Shown: positions 36,012 through 45,399 of the stretch, in pieces
How positions within the stretch are numbered: the first letter of the stretch is position 1
How the letters are laid out: each line of letters opens with the position of its first letter
DNA from: JASGDC01 sp047606545
Lineage (GTDB): Bacteria > Actinomycetota > Actinomycetes > Actinomycetales > Micrococcaceae
Direction of reading: 5' to 3'
DNA length: 64,000 nucleotides
Assembly (NCBI GenBank): GCA_047606545.1
Contig: JASGEI010000010.1
Span: forward strand, 68,037 to 132,036
Made by a program: the position numbers and the translations under genes
Notes under the pieces: generated by a model
What the model was told of the DNA's origin: nothing
The model's input: the letters and a program-made list of their open reading frames with translations, nothing else
Databases searched by the model: none

Positions 36012-36449
36012 CTATCCTACTTCCTGAAAGTATGAAATAATTTCTTCTTTTGTTTGTGCATCAGCTAGTTTTACTACATTCTTCACATCAGAACAGAACA
36101 TCGCAATTTTCTGCAAAATATCCATATGTTCATTGCCTACTCCAGCAATTCCAAAGAGCACCATTGCTACATCATCAGTGTTATCTGCACCAAATTGCAC
36201 GCCTTCTGGAGCTTGCACAATAGTAATGCCACTCTTCTTTACATACTTCTTTGCTTCATCAGTGCCGTGCGGAATGGCGATAAAGTTCCCCATATATGTA
36301 GAAACAAGCTTATTACGTTCAATCATTGCATCTACGTAGTCTTTATCAACGCAACCAGCATCTACTAATAACTTACCACATGCTTTAATTGCCTCATCCT
36401 TATCACGGTAAGACTGATCTAATAAAATCATGTCCTTAGATAATTCCAT
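36012..36449 (-). CDS. mtlF: PTS mannitol transporter EIIA component
   Basis: EIIA-Mtl passes phosphate from HPr to the EIIB domain of the mannitol permease. The 145-residue protein has the phospho-acceptor histidine in AIPHGTDEAKKYV and the VLFGIAGVGNEHMDIL motif. It is a free-standing EIIA, consistent with mtlA lacking one. It lies between mtlR and mtlD. Confidence 0.95.
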   Translation of the reverse strand: MELSKDMILLDQSYRDKDEAIKACGKLLVDAGCVDKDYVDAMIERNKLVSTYMGNFIAIPHGTDEAKKYVKKSGITIVQAPEGVQFGADNTDDVAMVLFGIAGVGNEHMDILQKIAMFCSDVKNVVKLADAQTKEEIISYFQEVG

Positions 36450-36460
36450 TTTCTTCCTCG

Positions 36461-38530
36461 CTAACTTTCTTGTACTGCTTTTAAAAATAGTGAACTTAAT
36501 AGTTCGTAAATAATTTCGCTGCCTCCATATTTATAAATGTCAGAGTTAATATCACTTTCAATTACTGAGCTGCTTATTTTACCTAATAATAATTTTTGAC
36601 TTTCTGACATTGGTTTTGGTGCTAGCATTAATAAAATTCGATTTAATTCGATATTTTTTCGATCCATTCCTTGAATTGTAAAAGGGCGATCAATATCAAA
36701 AACTTGGAAAAAAGGCTGTTTAACTTTGGTGTTTGAGCTATGAAATAGGGCAAAGTCTTCGTGTGGGATACCAATCGGTGCTTCCTTGTACCGCTCAATT
36801 ACTTTCTTAGTAACATAACTAGCATTAGTTACAAATTCGTTGGTAATCCCAGCAATAATTTTTGCTAGTGTATCTTCAACAGTAGCTGAACTACTAACTG
36901 CAGAGACTTTAAATATCTGCAACAGCTTATCTGCAGTGTGGATGGTTTCAAATAAGTCATAAAAAGTTTCGCTAGGTTCTTTGCCGCTATTATGACTAGC
37001 TACAGTAGTTAGAGCAGCACTTGCACCACCTTCAGCTTTCAATAGCTCCTGTAATTCGGAAATTGTTTCTGTCGGTAAAAGCGGTGAAATCACTTTATAT
37101 GGCTTTGTAAAGTTAGGTAAAAAGTTAGTTGAAAGAATCAAATCATAAGAAGCAAAATCTAAACTGCCAAGCTCTGAAGGTTTTGCTAATTTAACACTTG
37201 AAATTTCTGGTAAATGTTTACGCAACTGACTTTCTACAATACGGCCAGTATCGATTCCACGCGATGAAATTACTAGCACTTTCGCATTACCCACAGCTGG
37301 ATGTTTTTCTAAGGACACTGCAAAATGTACTGCAATATACCCTAATTCATCTGCGATGAACTCATGCTGTGAGAATACTACTTCAAGCTCTTTAGCTACC
37401 GCGCTAAATAAGTCTTGATACTTTTCCTTAATCTTTTGTAATACTGGGATATTGGTGACTTTACCTGTTAACGTAAGATTTCGTTTTAAAGCTGCTTGCA
37501 TATGTGCCAAAAGGTTCGCATATAGTTGCTCATCTTTTGGAAAATCATGATTTGTATCTCGTGCCACTAAACTGATTAACTGCTTCACTTTGTATGATAG
37601 CTCTGCATCAAAATCATCAATAAAAATACTATGCGGTTTACGATAATTTATACCTTCAAGTTGCTGTGCTAAAAACCGCACTTCTTGCCCAGGAATAGCA
37701 CTACCAGTAATACTAGCTACTTTTGCCATCACTTGATTAGCAACCTGCATATTTTCAGTACTTGGCGCAAAATTATGAGCTATATCAATGAACATACCCT
37801 TAGTAACTCGTTCAATTGATAAAGTTAACAACACTAAACTGCGCTGTAATTGATTATCTGTTACATTGTCAAAGGATTGTTTAGACACTTGGTACAAGAT
37901 AGTTTTAGCCAAGTATAAGCTCTTTGGATTTAATTGTTTTAAAAAGAAATTTGCTGAAGTAGGAAATTTATCTGTTTCAAGTTTGTTTAAGAATTGAAAA
38001 AAGTCATATTCGCTTACCCCATTGGCAATTAAGTTGCCCAGAATCTGGCGCTTTTCTTTTTCATTACCTACTAACTTACTGCCTTTACCTTTAAGTTTGT
38101 CGAACTCAAGTTCATAACCACTTAGTTTTTGTTCTAGTTCTTGAATATCTGCAGTAATAGTAGCTGGACTCACTGAAAATTCACCTGCAAGTTTTTCCAC
38201 AGTCCATTCAGTATCACTGGCTAGTAAAGTACATAAAATAGCATTCTGACGTTCAGCATTATTAGTGAAAGTGCCTTCTTCGAAATTGGTAGCTAATAAT
38301 TCTTTTAATTCAGCAAGTTTATCTTCTTTACCAACAAGATGGTATCCACTACCTCTTTTTTTAATAATTTCGATACCTAAAGTTGCAATCCGTTTTTCTA
38401 CACTTGCAAGCTCTCGATATACGGTCCGATTACTGACATTTAGGACTTCTTGAAGTTCTCCAATTGATACTCCTTTTGGATACGCCAAAAGCAGCGATAA
38501 AAGCTGCTGTTTTCGTTCCGAGAAGTACAC
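36461..38530 (-). CDS. mtlR: MtlR-type PRD transcriptional activator of the mannitol operon
   Basis: The 689-residue regulator has two N-terminal helix-turn-helix parts (about 1-165, with SIGELQEVLNVSNRTVYRELASVEKRI), two PRD domains (about 190-405), an EIIB-like domain (about 405-500) and a C-terminal EIIA-like domain with GIPHEDFALFH. Activity of MtlR proteins is set by phosphorylation of the PRDs and of the EIIB and EIIA parts. The EIIB loop reads VISSRGIDTG, so Ser appears where Bacillus MtlR has Cys; that switch may be missing. The start is GTG at 38530, preceded by AGGA. Confidence 0.92.
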   Translation of the reverse strand: MYFSERKQQLLSLLLAYPKGVSIGELQEVLNVSNRTVYRELASVEKRIATLGIEIIKKRGSGYHLVGKEDKLAELKELLATNFEEGTFTNNAERQNAILCTLLASDTEWTVEKLAGEFSVSPATITADIQELEQKLSGYELEFDKLKGKGSKLVGNEKEKRQILGNLIANGVSEYDFFQFLNKLETDKFPTSANFFLKQLNPKSLYLAKTILYQVSKQSFDNVTDNQLQRSLVLLTLSIERVTKGMFIDIAHNFAPSTENMQVANQVMAKVASITGSAIPGQEVRFLAQQLEGINYRKPHSIFIDDFDAELSYKVKQLISLVARDTNHDFPKDEQLYANLLAHMQAALKRNLTLTGKVTNIPVLQKIKEKYQDLFSAVAKELEVVFSQHEFIADELGYIAVHFAVSLEKHPAVGNAKVLVISSRGIDTGRIVESQLRKHLPEISSVKLAKPSELGSLDFASYDLILSTNFLPNFTKPYKVISPLLPTETISELQELLKAEGGASAALTTVASHNSGKEPSETFYDLFETIHTADKLLQIFKVSAVSSSATVEDTLAKIIAGITNEFVTNASYVTKKVIERYKEAPIGIPHEDFALFHSSNTKVKQPFFQVFDIDRPFTIQGMDRKNIELNRILLMLAPKPMSESQKLLLGKISSSVIESDINSDIYKYGGSEIIYELLSSLFLKAVQES

Positions 38531-38616
38531 TTTGAATTCCTATCGTCAATGAGTTAAGTATTTGGTGGGAGTAACAATCGTGGTACTCCCACCGTTTCTT
38601 AATACTTATCTATTAT

Positions 38617-40467
38617 TTATTTAGCTTTTAGCTTAGCAACTAGATCGTTGTAATCACCCTCAGTAACTACATTTTCTAGTGACATATGCTGAGCTTCACC
38701 AGCCTTTTCTTTAGCTTTAGCTGTTTCAGCTTCAGTAGTGACTACTAAAGTAGTTTCATCAGCCTTAAGCTTCGCAATTGAGGTAGTTTCGATTGGAGTT
38801 TCGATATCATTTTGCTTAAATAACTTACGCAGGATAGTCGCACCCATTGAGCTAGAACCTTTCGTCTTATCGTAAGCGAAAGTTACTTGCTTAATGTCAG
38901 TATCTTCATCAACTTTTTCGTCTGAAGCAACTTTTTCCTTAGTAGCAACTGCAGCGCCACCTGCAACTCCAACACCAGCAGCTTCAGCTGTCTTAGATGG
39001 AGCTTCAGCTTCAACAGCTTTTTTACCACCAGCTTTTAAGTGCTCCACAATCTCATCGTAACGAGGTGAGTTCATGAAGTTTTCTACTGATACGAATGTC
39101 GCAGAAGGTGCGTTTTCTACCGCACGATCATGTAATTCTTCTTGGGTCACAATTAACGCTTTACTATCATCGTTAAGGTCTCGAACAGCAGAGTTAGTAA
39201 CTGGATGTGGTAAACCAGCTTCTTTAGCTTTATTACGTAAGATAGATGCACCCATGGCACTTGAACCCATACCAGCATCACAGGCGAAAATAATCTTATC
39301 AATTTTACCCATATCTTGGTTAGCTACGCTAGCTGCGTTACCTCCGATAGTAGCACCATCAACAGCCTGGCCTTTACTCTGTGCTTTGGCTTGCTGAACT
39401 GATGCTTGAGTAGCTTCAAAGTCATCATCTTCACTCTTATCAGTTTTCAATAGCGCACTTGCAACTAAGAATGAAACAGCTGCGGCAACGAAGACACCAG
39501 CTAATACTGCGAGGTGTCCGTGTCTTGGTGACATTGCCATCAATGTCAAAATTGACCCTGGCGAAGCTACTGCCTGTAAACCTGCACCAAATAGCTGGAA
39601 TGTGAAAGTACCTGATACACCACCAGCAATTACTGCTAAGAATAGTTTTGGCTTCATCATTACGTATGGGAAGTAAATTTCGTGAATACCACCAAAGAAT
39701 TGGATGATGATTGCACCTGGCGCTGTAGACTTCGCAGTCCCGCGACCGAAAATTGTGTAAGCCAATAAGACACCAAGACCTGGACCAGGGTTTGACTCAA
39801 GTAAAAACAATACTGACTTACCAGCTGTAGCTGCCTGTTGTGCTCCAAGTGGCACCAAAATTCCGTTACCAATTGCATTGTTTAAGAATAGAACCTTTGC
39901 TGGTTCGATAATAATATTTGCAAGTGGTAATAAGTGATGCAAAATTAGCCAGTTAACTCCATCACCCATAATTCCTGACAAGCCTTTAACGACTGGCCCA
40001 ATTATATAGAACCCAAGAATTGCTAGGAAGAAACCAATAAAGCCAGCCGAAAAGTTGTTAACCAACATCTCGAAACCAGCCCTAACCTTAGGCTGAACAA
40101 CTTCATCAAATCTCTTAGTTAAGTAACCACCCAATGGGCCCATCATCATGGCACCGATAAACATAGGAACGTCAGTACCAACAACTACACCCATTGTTGC
40201 TACTGCACCCACTACTGCACCACGTTGTCCATAAACCATATGGCCACCAGTGTATCCGATAAGTATAGGTAGTAAATAGGTAATCATTGGTGCTACCATT
40301 TTGGCTAGTTCTGCATTTGGAAACCAACCTGCTGGGATAAAGAAACAGGTAATCAAACCCCATGCGATGAATGCCCCAATATTAGGCATTACCATACCGC
40401 TCAATTTAGTACCGAAGTGCTGGACTTTTACTCTAAGACCAGAATCCTTCTTTGTTGCATTTTCCAC
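38617..40467 (-). CDS. mtlA: PTS mannitol-specific EIICB component with a second, degenerate EIIB domain
   Basis: EIIC (about 15-345) carries the GGIHEIYFPYVM substrate motif (His262, Glu263) and about six to eight membrane segments. A linker leads to EIIB (about 387-480) with phospho-Cys396 in FACDAGMGSSAMGA. An Ala/Glu/Lys-rich linker then leads to a second EIIB-like domain (about 525-616), where the loop reads FAYDKTKGSSSMGA: Tyr532 replaces the cysteine, and the rest of the fold is conserved. A usual EIICB is about 470-510 residues, so the extra domain explains the length of 616. The start is GTG 40467 after AAGGGG. It is first in the operon. Confidence 0.95.
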   Translation of the reverse strand: MENATKKDSGLRVKVQHFGTKLSGMVMPNIGAFIAWGLITCFFIPAGWFPNAELAKMVAPMITYLLPILIGYTGGHMVYGQRGAVVGAVATMGVVVGTDVPMFIGAMMMGPLGGYLTKRFDEVVQPKVRAGFEMLVNNFSAGFIGFFLAILGFYIIGPVVKGLSGIMGDGVNWLILHHLLPLANIIIEPAKVLFLNNAIGNGILVPLGAQQAATAGKSVLFLLESNPGPGLGVLLAYTIFGRGTAKSTAPGAIIIQFFGGIHEIYFPYVMMKPKLFLAVIAGGVSGTFTFQLFGAGLQAVASPGSILTLMAMSPRHGHLAVLAGVFVAAAVSFLVASALLKTDKSEDDDFEATQASVQQAKAQSKGQAVDGATIGGNAASVANQDMGKIDKIIFACDAGMGSSAMGASILRNKAKEAGLPHPVTNSAVRDLNDDSKALIVTQEELHDRAVENAPSATFVSVENFMNSPRYDEIVEHLKAGGKKAVEAEAPSKTAEAAGVGVAGGAAVATKEKVASDEKVDEDTDIKQVTFAYDKTKGSSSMGATILRKLFKQNDIETPIETTSIAKLKADETTLVVTTEAETAKAKEKAGEAQHMSLENVVTEGDYNDLVAKLKAK

Positions 40468-40555
40468 TTATGCCCCTTATAAAGTATTAGTTAAATTTTT
40501 AGTTATAATTCAATTCTAAGAAAATTCACAGACACTGTACATGGAAACTATTTAG

Positions 40556-40585
40556 ATATTTGGCGCACTCAAATGTGCCAAATAT
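40556..40585. promoter_or_regulatory. Palindrome upstream of mtlA, candidate MtlR operator
   Basis: Arms ATATTTGGCGCA and TGTGCCAAATAT pair over 12 bp with one G-T and a 6-nt centre, about 100 bp before the mtlA start. The TTGGC...GCCAA ends recall the TTGNCA-TGNCAA-like boxes of Bacillus MtlR. The remaining 344-bp gap (40468-40811) is AT-rich, with a TATAAT at 40762-40767 that may serve the plus-strand gene, and shows nothing else. Confidence 0.55.
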
Positions 40586-40811
40586 AAAAAGAAACTTAAA
40601 CTACTGGCTAAGGATACTTATTGCATAAGAAAGAACTAAAGCTCAAACTACTTTGAAATAAGCTGGTTTATTAGATTAGAACTGTTTAAGTAGGAGTACC
40701 ACAATAAAATATGCAAAACCTATTTTGATAACTATACATAATCATTAATTAGAATGATTTTTATAATAAGGCATAAGTCTTAACCTTTGATACGGCTATG
40801 CTTGTAGCATT

Positions 40812-41195
40812 ATGGAGCTTCCTGTTTCCCCGCTACTACTGGCTAGCAACAAAAAGTACGCCACGATATTTTGCACTCGAATCGTGGAACTACTCTTTGA
40901 GGTGCTCTGTGGAGATAGACCGCTTAAACAAGTTCAAATACTACTTGCTCCAAGAATCTATCGACAATTCGCTAAAAGGTTATGGCTCATCAATAAGGTA
41001 AAAGCCAGAAGCCCAAAGATTCCCCTGCTACTTTTTAAAAATGTAACTGTGAAAAAGCTACGAATACAAAGCCCAAATCCTAATATTCTAGAAGTAAGTT
41101 GCATTGTTAAAGATCGTGTCAGAATCCGAGCACTATCATTTAAGCTAGTTGAAACTAAACAAATCTGGCAGCTAACACAATTAGAAATCGGTTAG
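40812..41195 (+). CDS. Rv3235-family (DUF6459-type) protein
   Basis: This 127-residue basic protein resembles the small actinobacterial family encoded beside secA (Rv3235 in M. tuberculosis). Recognisable features are an N-terminal helical stretch ending in RIYRQFAKRLW and a C-terminal KLRIQSPNPNILEVSCIVKDRVRIRALSFKLVE beta-rich segment in outline. The function is unknown. It is convergent with secA and their stop codons overlap by 4 bp. Confidence 0.75.
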   Translation: MELPVSPLLLASNKKYATIFCTRIVELLFEVLCGDRPLKQVQILLAPRIYRQFAKRLWLINKVKARSPKIPLLLFKNVTVKKLRIQSPNPNILEVSCIVKDRVRIRALSFKLVETKQIWQLTQLEIG

Positions 41196-43795
41196 CTTAA
41201 TCTACGTCCAGGTTGCTCTTGTGCAGTAGCTTCGCCTTCTTCGTTAGGAGCTAAATAATGTAAGCTCTGTCCATCAAAATTAAGTTGCACTTGAGCTTGC
41301 TGCCCTGGAGCAGTGTCTACCTTAAATAAAGATTTAACGGTTTCAAGCCGGATATTATCCATCATCATATTAAACAGTGCATAACCTTCGCGCTGATACT
41401 CTACTAATGGATCACGCTGAGCCATAGCACGTAACCCAATACCTTCTTTCAGGTAGTCCATCTCATATAGATGCTCTTGCCATTTTTCGCCGATAATTGA
41501 TAGTAAAGTTTGACGTTCTACATCACGAAGTCCTGGTCCAAGCTGATCTTCTTTTTTCTGATACTGAACTTTTGCATCTGAAATCAACTCTCGCGTAATA
41601 AAGTCAGCAGTTAAATTAGCTTTACCCTGGGCTGCTTCTTCTACTTCATCAATTGAGATATTAACAGGATAGATTTCACGCATATCACTCCATAGCTGTG
41701 GCAAATCCCAAGTTTCGCCGGTACCTTTATCGTGTGCGTATTCATCTACTTTGTCAGTAATAACATCTTCAAAGAAGTTTTCAACTTTCTTTTTCAGATT
41801 GTCACCTTTAAGGATTTGCCTACGATCGCTATAGATTGCTTCACGTTGCCGGTTCATTACATCGTCATACTTCAAGATATTCTTACGCTGTTCAGCGTGA
41901 GTTGACTCTACTTGGTTTTGTGCAGACATAATTGCTTTTGAAACCATCTTAGATTCGATAGGTACGTCATCCGGAAGCGATGAATTCATAATTCGCTCTC
42001 CCATAGCTGGGTTAAACATCCGCATCAAATCATCAGTCATTGAAAGGTAGAACCGAGATTCACCTGGATCTCCTTGACGCCCAGCACGACCACGTAACTG
42101 ATTATCAATACGACGAGATTCGTGACGTTCAGTACCAAGCACGTAAAGGCCACCAAGTTTGATTACCTCATCGTGCTCTGCCTTAACCTGCTCTTTAGCT
42201 TTAGCCAAAGCATCTGGCCATAATTCTTCATATTGTTCTGGAGTCTGTACCGGATCGAGACCAGCTGCCTTCATCTTATCCACTGCAATATGCTCATCAT
42301 TACCACCAAGCATAATGTCAGTACCACGACCAGCCATGTTTGTAGCAACTGTTACTGCTCCTTTACGACCAGCCTGCGCCACAATAGATGCTTCATGTTC
42401 ATGGAATTTCGCATTCAGTACCTCATGCTTAACTCCGACTTCACGAAGCTTAGCAGATAAGTATTCACTCTTTTCCACGCTAGTGGTACCAACCAAAATT
42501 GGCTGACCTTTTTCATGACGTTCTACAATGTCTTCTACTACTGCATCAAATTTAACAATCTCATTTTTATAGATTAAGTCAGAATTATCAATACGTTGCA
42601 TTGGCTTATTTGTCGGGATTGGCACTACCCCAATTTTATAGGTTGACATAAATTCTGCAGCTTCAGTTTCCGCAGTACCAGTCATACCAGAAAGTTTGTC
42701 ATAAAGCCTGAAATAGTTTTGTAGTGTAATGGTCGCCATTGTCTGGTTTTCTGGCTGAATTTCTACGTTTTCTTTAGCTTCAATAGCTTGGTGTACCCCA
42801 TCGTTATAACGACGACCTTCCAGAATACGTCCCGTGTGCTCATCAACAATCATTACTTCGCTATTTTGCACTACATAATCTTTATCGCGCTTAAAAAGCT
42901 CTTTTGCTTTAATTGCATTATTTATAAAACCAATAAGTGGTGTATTCTGCACATCGTATAGGTTATTAATACCTAAATAATCTTCAACTTTGTCGATACC
43001 GGAATCAAGCAGACCTACAGTTTTTTTCTTTTCGTCTACTTCGTAATGTTCATTAATCTTTAAACGTTTAACAATACGGGCAAATTCAACATACCAACGG
43101 TTTGCATCTCCAGATGCTGGTCCAGAGATAATTAACGGAGTACGTGACTCATCAATCAAAATTGAGTCTACCTCATCGACAATTGCGAAATTGTGCCCTC
43201 GCTGCACTAATTCATCTTGACTCCACGCCATGTTATCACGCAAATAATCAAAACCGAACTCGTTATTGGTACCGTATGTGATGTCACAGTTATACTCAGC
43301 TAACCGTTCATCTGGGGTCATCGAAGAGAGGATACACCCACAAGATATACCTAAGAAACGGAAAATACGTCCCATTAATTTAGACTGGTACTCAGCCAAG
43401 TAATCGTTAACAGTTACGATATGGACGCCTTTACCTGTCAAAGCATTCAAATATGCTGGTAAAGTTGCCACTAAAGTCTTACCTTCACCAGTTTTCATTT
43501 CTGAAATATTGCCCATATGCAGGTTAGCCCCACCCATAACTTGCACTCGGAAATGGCGCATACCTAATGTACGATCTGCTGCTTCGCGTACAGCAGCAAA
43601 AGCCTCAGGCAAGAGCTCATCAAGCGTCTCACCTTTCTGATAGCGCTCTTTTAAAGATTCGGTTTCAGCTTTAAGCTCTTCATCGCTTAGCTTTTTAAAT
43701 TCACCCTCTAAAGCGTCAACAGCATTAGCATAATTGCCAAGCTTTTTTAAAGTGCGCGTATCTCCTACTCGGAGTACTTTTTCAAGAACTTTCAC
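41192..43795 (-). CDS. secA: Preprotein translocase ATPase SecA
   Basis: SecA drives protein export through SecYEG. The 867-residue protein has Walker A MKTGEGKTL, the DEVDSILIDESRTPLIISG motif, the preprotein cross-linking domain and helicase motifs VATNMAGRGTDIMLGG and QLRGRAGRQGDPGESRF. The C-terminal zinc finger seen in E. coli is absent; the protein ends in EEGEATAQEQPGRRLS. This is the housekeeping SecA1 type, and its position next to hpf and comF is conserved. Confidence 0.98.
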   Translation of the reverse strand: MKVLEKVLRVGDTRTLKKLGNYANAVDALEGEFKKLSDEELKAETESLKERYQKGETLDELLPEAFAAVREAADRTLGMRHFRVQVMGGANLHMGNISEMKTGEGKTLVATLPAYLNALTGKGVHIVTVNDYLAEYQSKLMGRIFRFLGISCGCILSSMTPDERLAEYNCDITYGTNNEFGFDYLRDNMAWSQDELVQRGHNFAIVDEVDSILIDESRTPLIISGPASGDANRWYVEFARIVKRLKINEHYEVDEKKKTVGLLDSGIDKVEDYLGINNLYDVQNTPLIGFINNAIKAKELFKRDKDYVVQNSEVMIVDEHTGRILEGRRYNDGVHQAIEAKENVEIQPENQTMATITLQNYFRLYDKLSGMTGTAETEAAEFMSTYKIGVVPIPTNKPMQRIDNSDLIYKNEIVKFDAVVEDIVERHEKGQPILVGTTSVEKSEYLSAKLREVGVKHEVLNAKFHEHEASIVAQAGRKGAVTVATNMAGRGTDIMLGGNDEHIAVDKMKAAGLDPVQTPEQYEELWPDALAKAKEQVKAEHDEVIKLGGLYVLGTERHESRRIDNQLRGRAGRQGDPGESRFYLSMTDDLMRMFNPAMGERIMNSSLPDDVPIESKMVSKAIMSAQNQVESTHAEQRKNILKYDDVMNRQREAIYSDRRQILKGDNLKKKVENFFEDVITDKVDEYAHDKGTGETWDLPQLWSDMREIYPVNISIDEVEEAAQGKANLTADFITRELISDAKVQYQKKEDQLGPGLRDVERQTLLSIIGEKWQEHLYEMDYLKEGIGLRAMAQRDPLVEYQREGYALFNMMMDNIRLETVKSLFKVDTAPGQQAQVQLNFDGQSLHYLAPNEEGEATAQEQPGRRLS

Positions 43796-43819
43796 TAATT
43801 ATCTCTCTATACAAGTAAC

Positions 43820-43864
43820 GACCCAATAACTAAGTACTCTTTCCAGTTTACTAGTTATTGAGTC
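43820..43864 (-). other. Hairpin between hpf and secA
   Basis: CAATAACTA (43824-43832) and TAGTTATTG (43852-43860) form a 9-bp stem extended by GAC/GTC after one mismatch. The loop is 19 nt. It lies in the 100-bp gap, after hpf and before secA on the minus strand. It may be a partial terminator or a leader structure for secA. Confidence 0.5.
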
Positions 43865-43895
43865 GAATGGTGAAGTTAGTTAGGCAAAATATTAA

Positions 43896-44618
43896 CTATT
43901 TTGCTTTATAGTTAATAACCTCTTCATCAGAAGCTTCTTCAATGCCTTCTTCAAGGGTAATAACACCGTAGTCCCAGCCTTTACGACGGTAAACCACGTG
44001 TGGTTGCTTTGAATCTTCTTCAATAAATAGGTAGAAGTCATGACCCAATAGCTCCATATTGTCTACCGCATCTTCAACTTTCATCTCAGTTGCTGGGAAA
44101 GCTTTACGACGGATAACTACTGGTGAGCTGTAATCTTCTTCTTCAGCATGATTAGAAGCACTAGTTAAATCTGCCTTACTCTCTTCAAAGATACGTTCTA
44201 TTGGATCTGGAATCACGCCACCTTCAACATCTTCAGAGTATTGAAGTCCAGCTTGCTCAGGCAATGCTGTTACTGCAGCAGTAGAAGTCTTCTTACGACG
44301 ACCTTTACGCGCAATGTGCTTCTTCTTATCATGTGCACGACGTAAGCGCTCTATCAGCTTTTTGAATGCAAGATCAAAAGTTTCTTTTTCTTCAGAACCA
44401 GTGGCTTCAGAACGAATTGCTGGCCCTCGGCTAATAACTGTCAATTCAGTTTTAAGAGCTGAGTCACTTACTTTTGCATGTTCGTTTTCAGAAACCTTAA
44501 CGTCAAGGCGAGCTGTAGAAGCAACACCCAATTGTGTAACTTTTTCAACCTTTGCACTAACGTATTCCTCTAAATCTTTGGAAATTTTGTGGTTTCTACC
44601 AATGAACTGTACCTTCAC
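43896..44618 (-). CDS. hpf: Ribosome hibernation promoting factor, long form
   Basis: Long HPF pairs 70S ribosomes into inactive 100S dimers. The 240-residue protein has an N-terminal S30AE domain (about 1-105, starting MKVQFIGRNHKISKDLEEYVSAKVEKV), a linker with AARKGRRKK-like basic sequence and the C-terminal dimerisation domain (about 170-235) with FPATEMKVEDAVDNMELLGHDFYLF and VYRRKGWDYGVI. It lies upstream of secA, as in other actinobacteria. Confidence 0.96.
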   Translation of the reverse strand: MKVQFIGRNHKISKDLEEYVSAKVEKVTQLGVASTARLDVKVSENEHAKVSDSALKTELTVISRGPAIRSEATGSEEKETFDLAFKKLIERLRRAHDKKKHIARKGRRKKTSTAAVTALPEQAGLQYSEDVEGGVIPDPIERIFEESKADLTSASNHAEEEDYSSPVVIRRKAFPATEMKVEDAVDNMELLGHDFYLFIEEDSKQPHVVYRRKGWDYGVITLEEGIEEASDEEVINYKAK

Positions 44619-44725
44619 GATAACCCTCCTTGATCATCATTTTTCCCTTTACTTAACCATAGCATTTATCAATGAAAACAGCACTTTCAGAACCGATTTT
44701 GGCTTGTCTATTAAAATATGGTATT

Positions 44726-45379
44726 TCACTTGCAAACAGTGGCTAAAACTGCTGCACCACTTACTGAAATTCCAACACTTTTTAAAGCTCTGGCTCCTTC
44801 AATCAAAGTAGCTCCCGTAGTACAAATATCATCAATTAAAATTATCTGTGCATTTGGTAAATGTTTAAGCTCTCGTTCTTTACCAGTTGAAACCCACATT
44901 GTATGGTGAACATTCCATTTACGGTTATTAGCATTAACACTAGCTTGCGCAGTTTTATTACTCTGCTTTAAAGCCGGCACAAACACTACTCGTTCATCAA
45001 AGTTTTGTATCAACTTAGTTGCAGCTTTTGCAACTAAACTTATATGGTCATAACCTCTAGTTTTAACTCGATGTTTTGTGCTTGGCATTGGCACTAAGAT
45101 AATCTTTTGAAGGGCACTTTTCGCAATAATTGCTTCGATAGTTCGTGCCAAAGCTACTGAAAGAAAAGGCACTAGATCTGTGCGCCCTGCACTTTTATAG
45201 CTTTTTATCAAGGTATCAAATCCAGCACTATAATCTGCGTAATACCACAATGGAAAAGGCACCCTATCTTCAATCGATAAAGCTGGACGATAATCAAGAA
45301 ATTGAGCTTTGCAAGTAGCGCACCACTTTTCACCAAGTTTCTTACACATAGCACAATAATCTGGGAAAAAGATTTCCAT
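44726..45379 (-). CDS. comF: ComF-family phosphoribosyltransferase
   Basis: The 217-residue protein has an N-terminal zinc-binding motif (CAMCKKLGEKWCATC) and the PRPP-binding signature IILIDDICTTGATLIEG of type I phosphoribosyltransferases. ComF proteins take part in natural DNA uptake in competent bacteria, but in actinobacteria the role is unclear. No other competence gene is visible. It is the gene before hpf on the same strand, a conserved position. Confidence 0.92.
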   Translation of the reverse strand: MEIFFPDYCAMCKKLGEKWCATCKAQFLDYRPALSIEDRVPFPLWYYADYSAGFDTLIKSYKSAGRTDLVPFLSVALARTIEAIIAKSALQKIILVPMPSTKHRVKTRGYDHISLVAKAATKLIQNFDERVVFVPALKQSNKTAQASVNANNRKWNVHHTMWVSTGKERELKHLPNAQIILIDDICTTGATLIEGARALKSVGISVSGAAVLATVCK

Positions 45380-45399
45380 TAACGCAGTGGAACTCAGTG

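Noticed and set aside
35631..36035. A 134-codon open frame on the plus strand within mtlD
   Set aside because: It covers the Rossmann-fold end of mtlD and has no binding site or recognisable motif.
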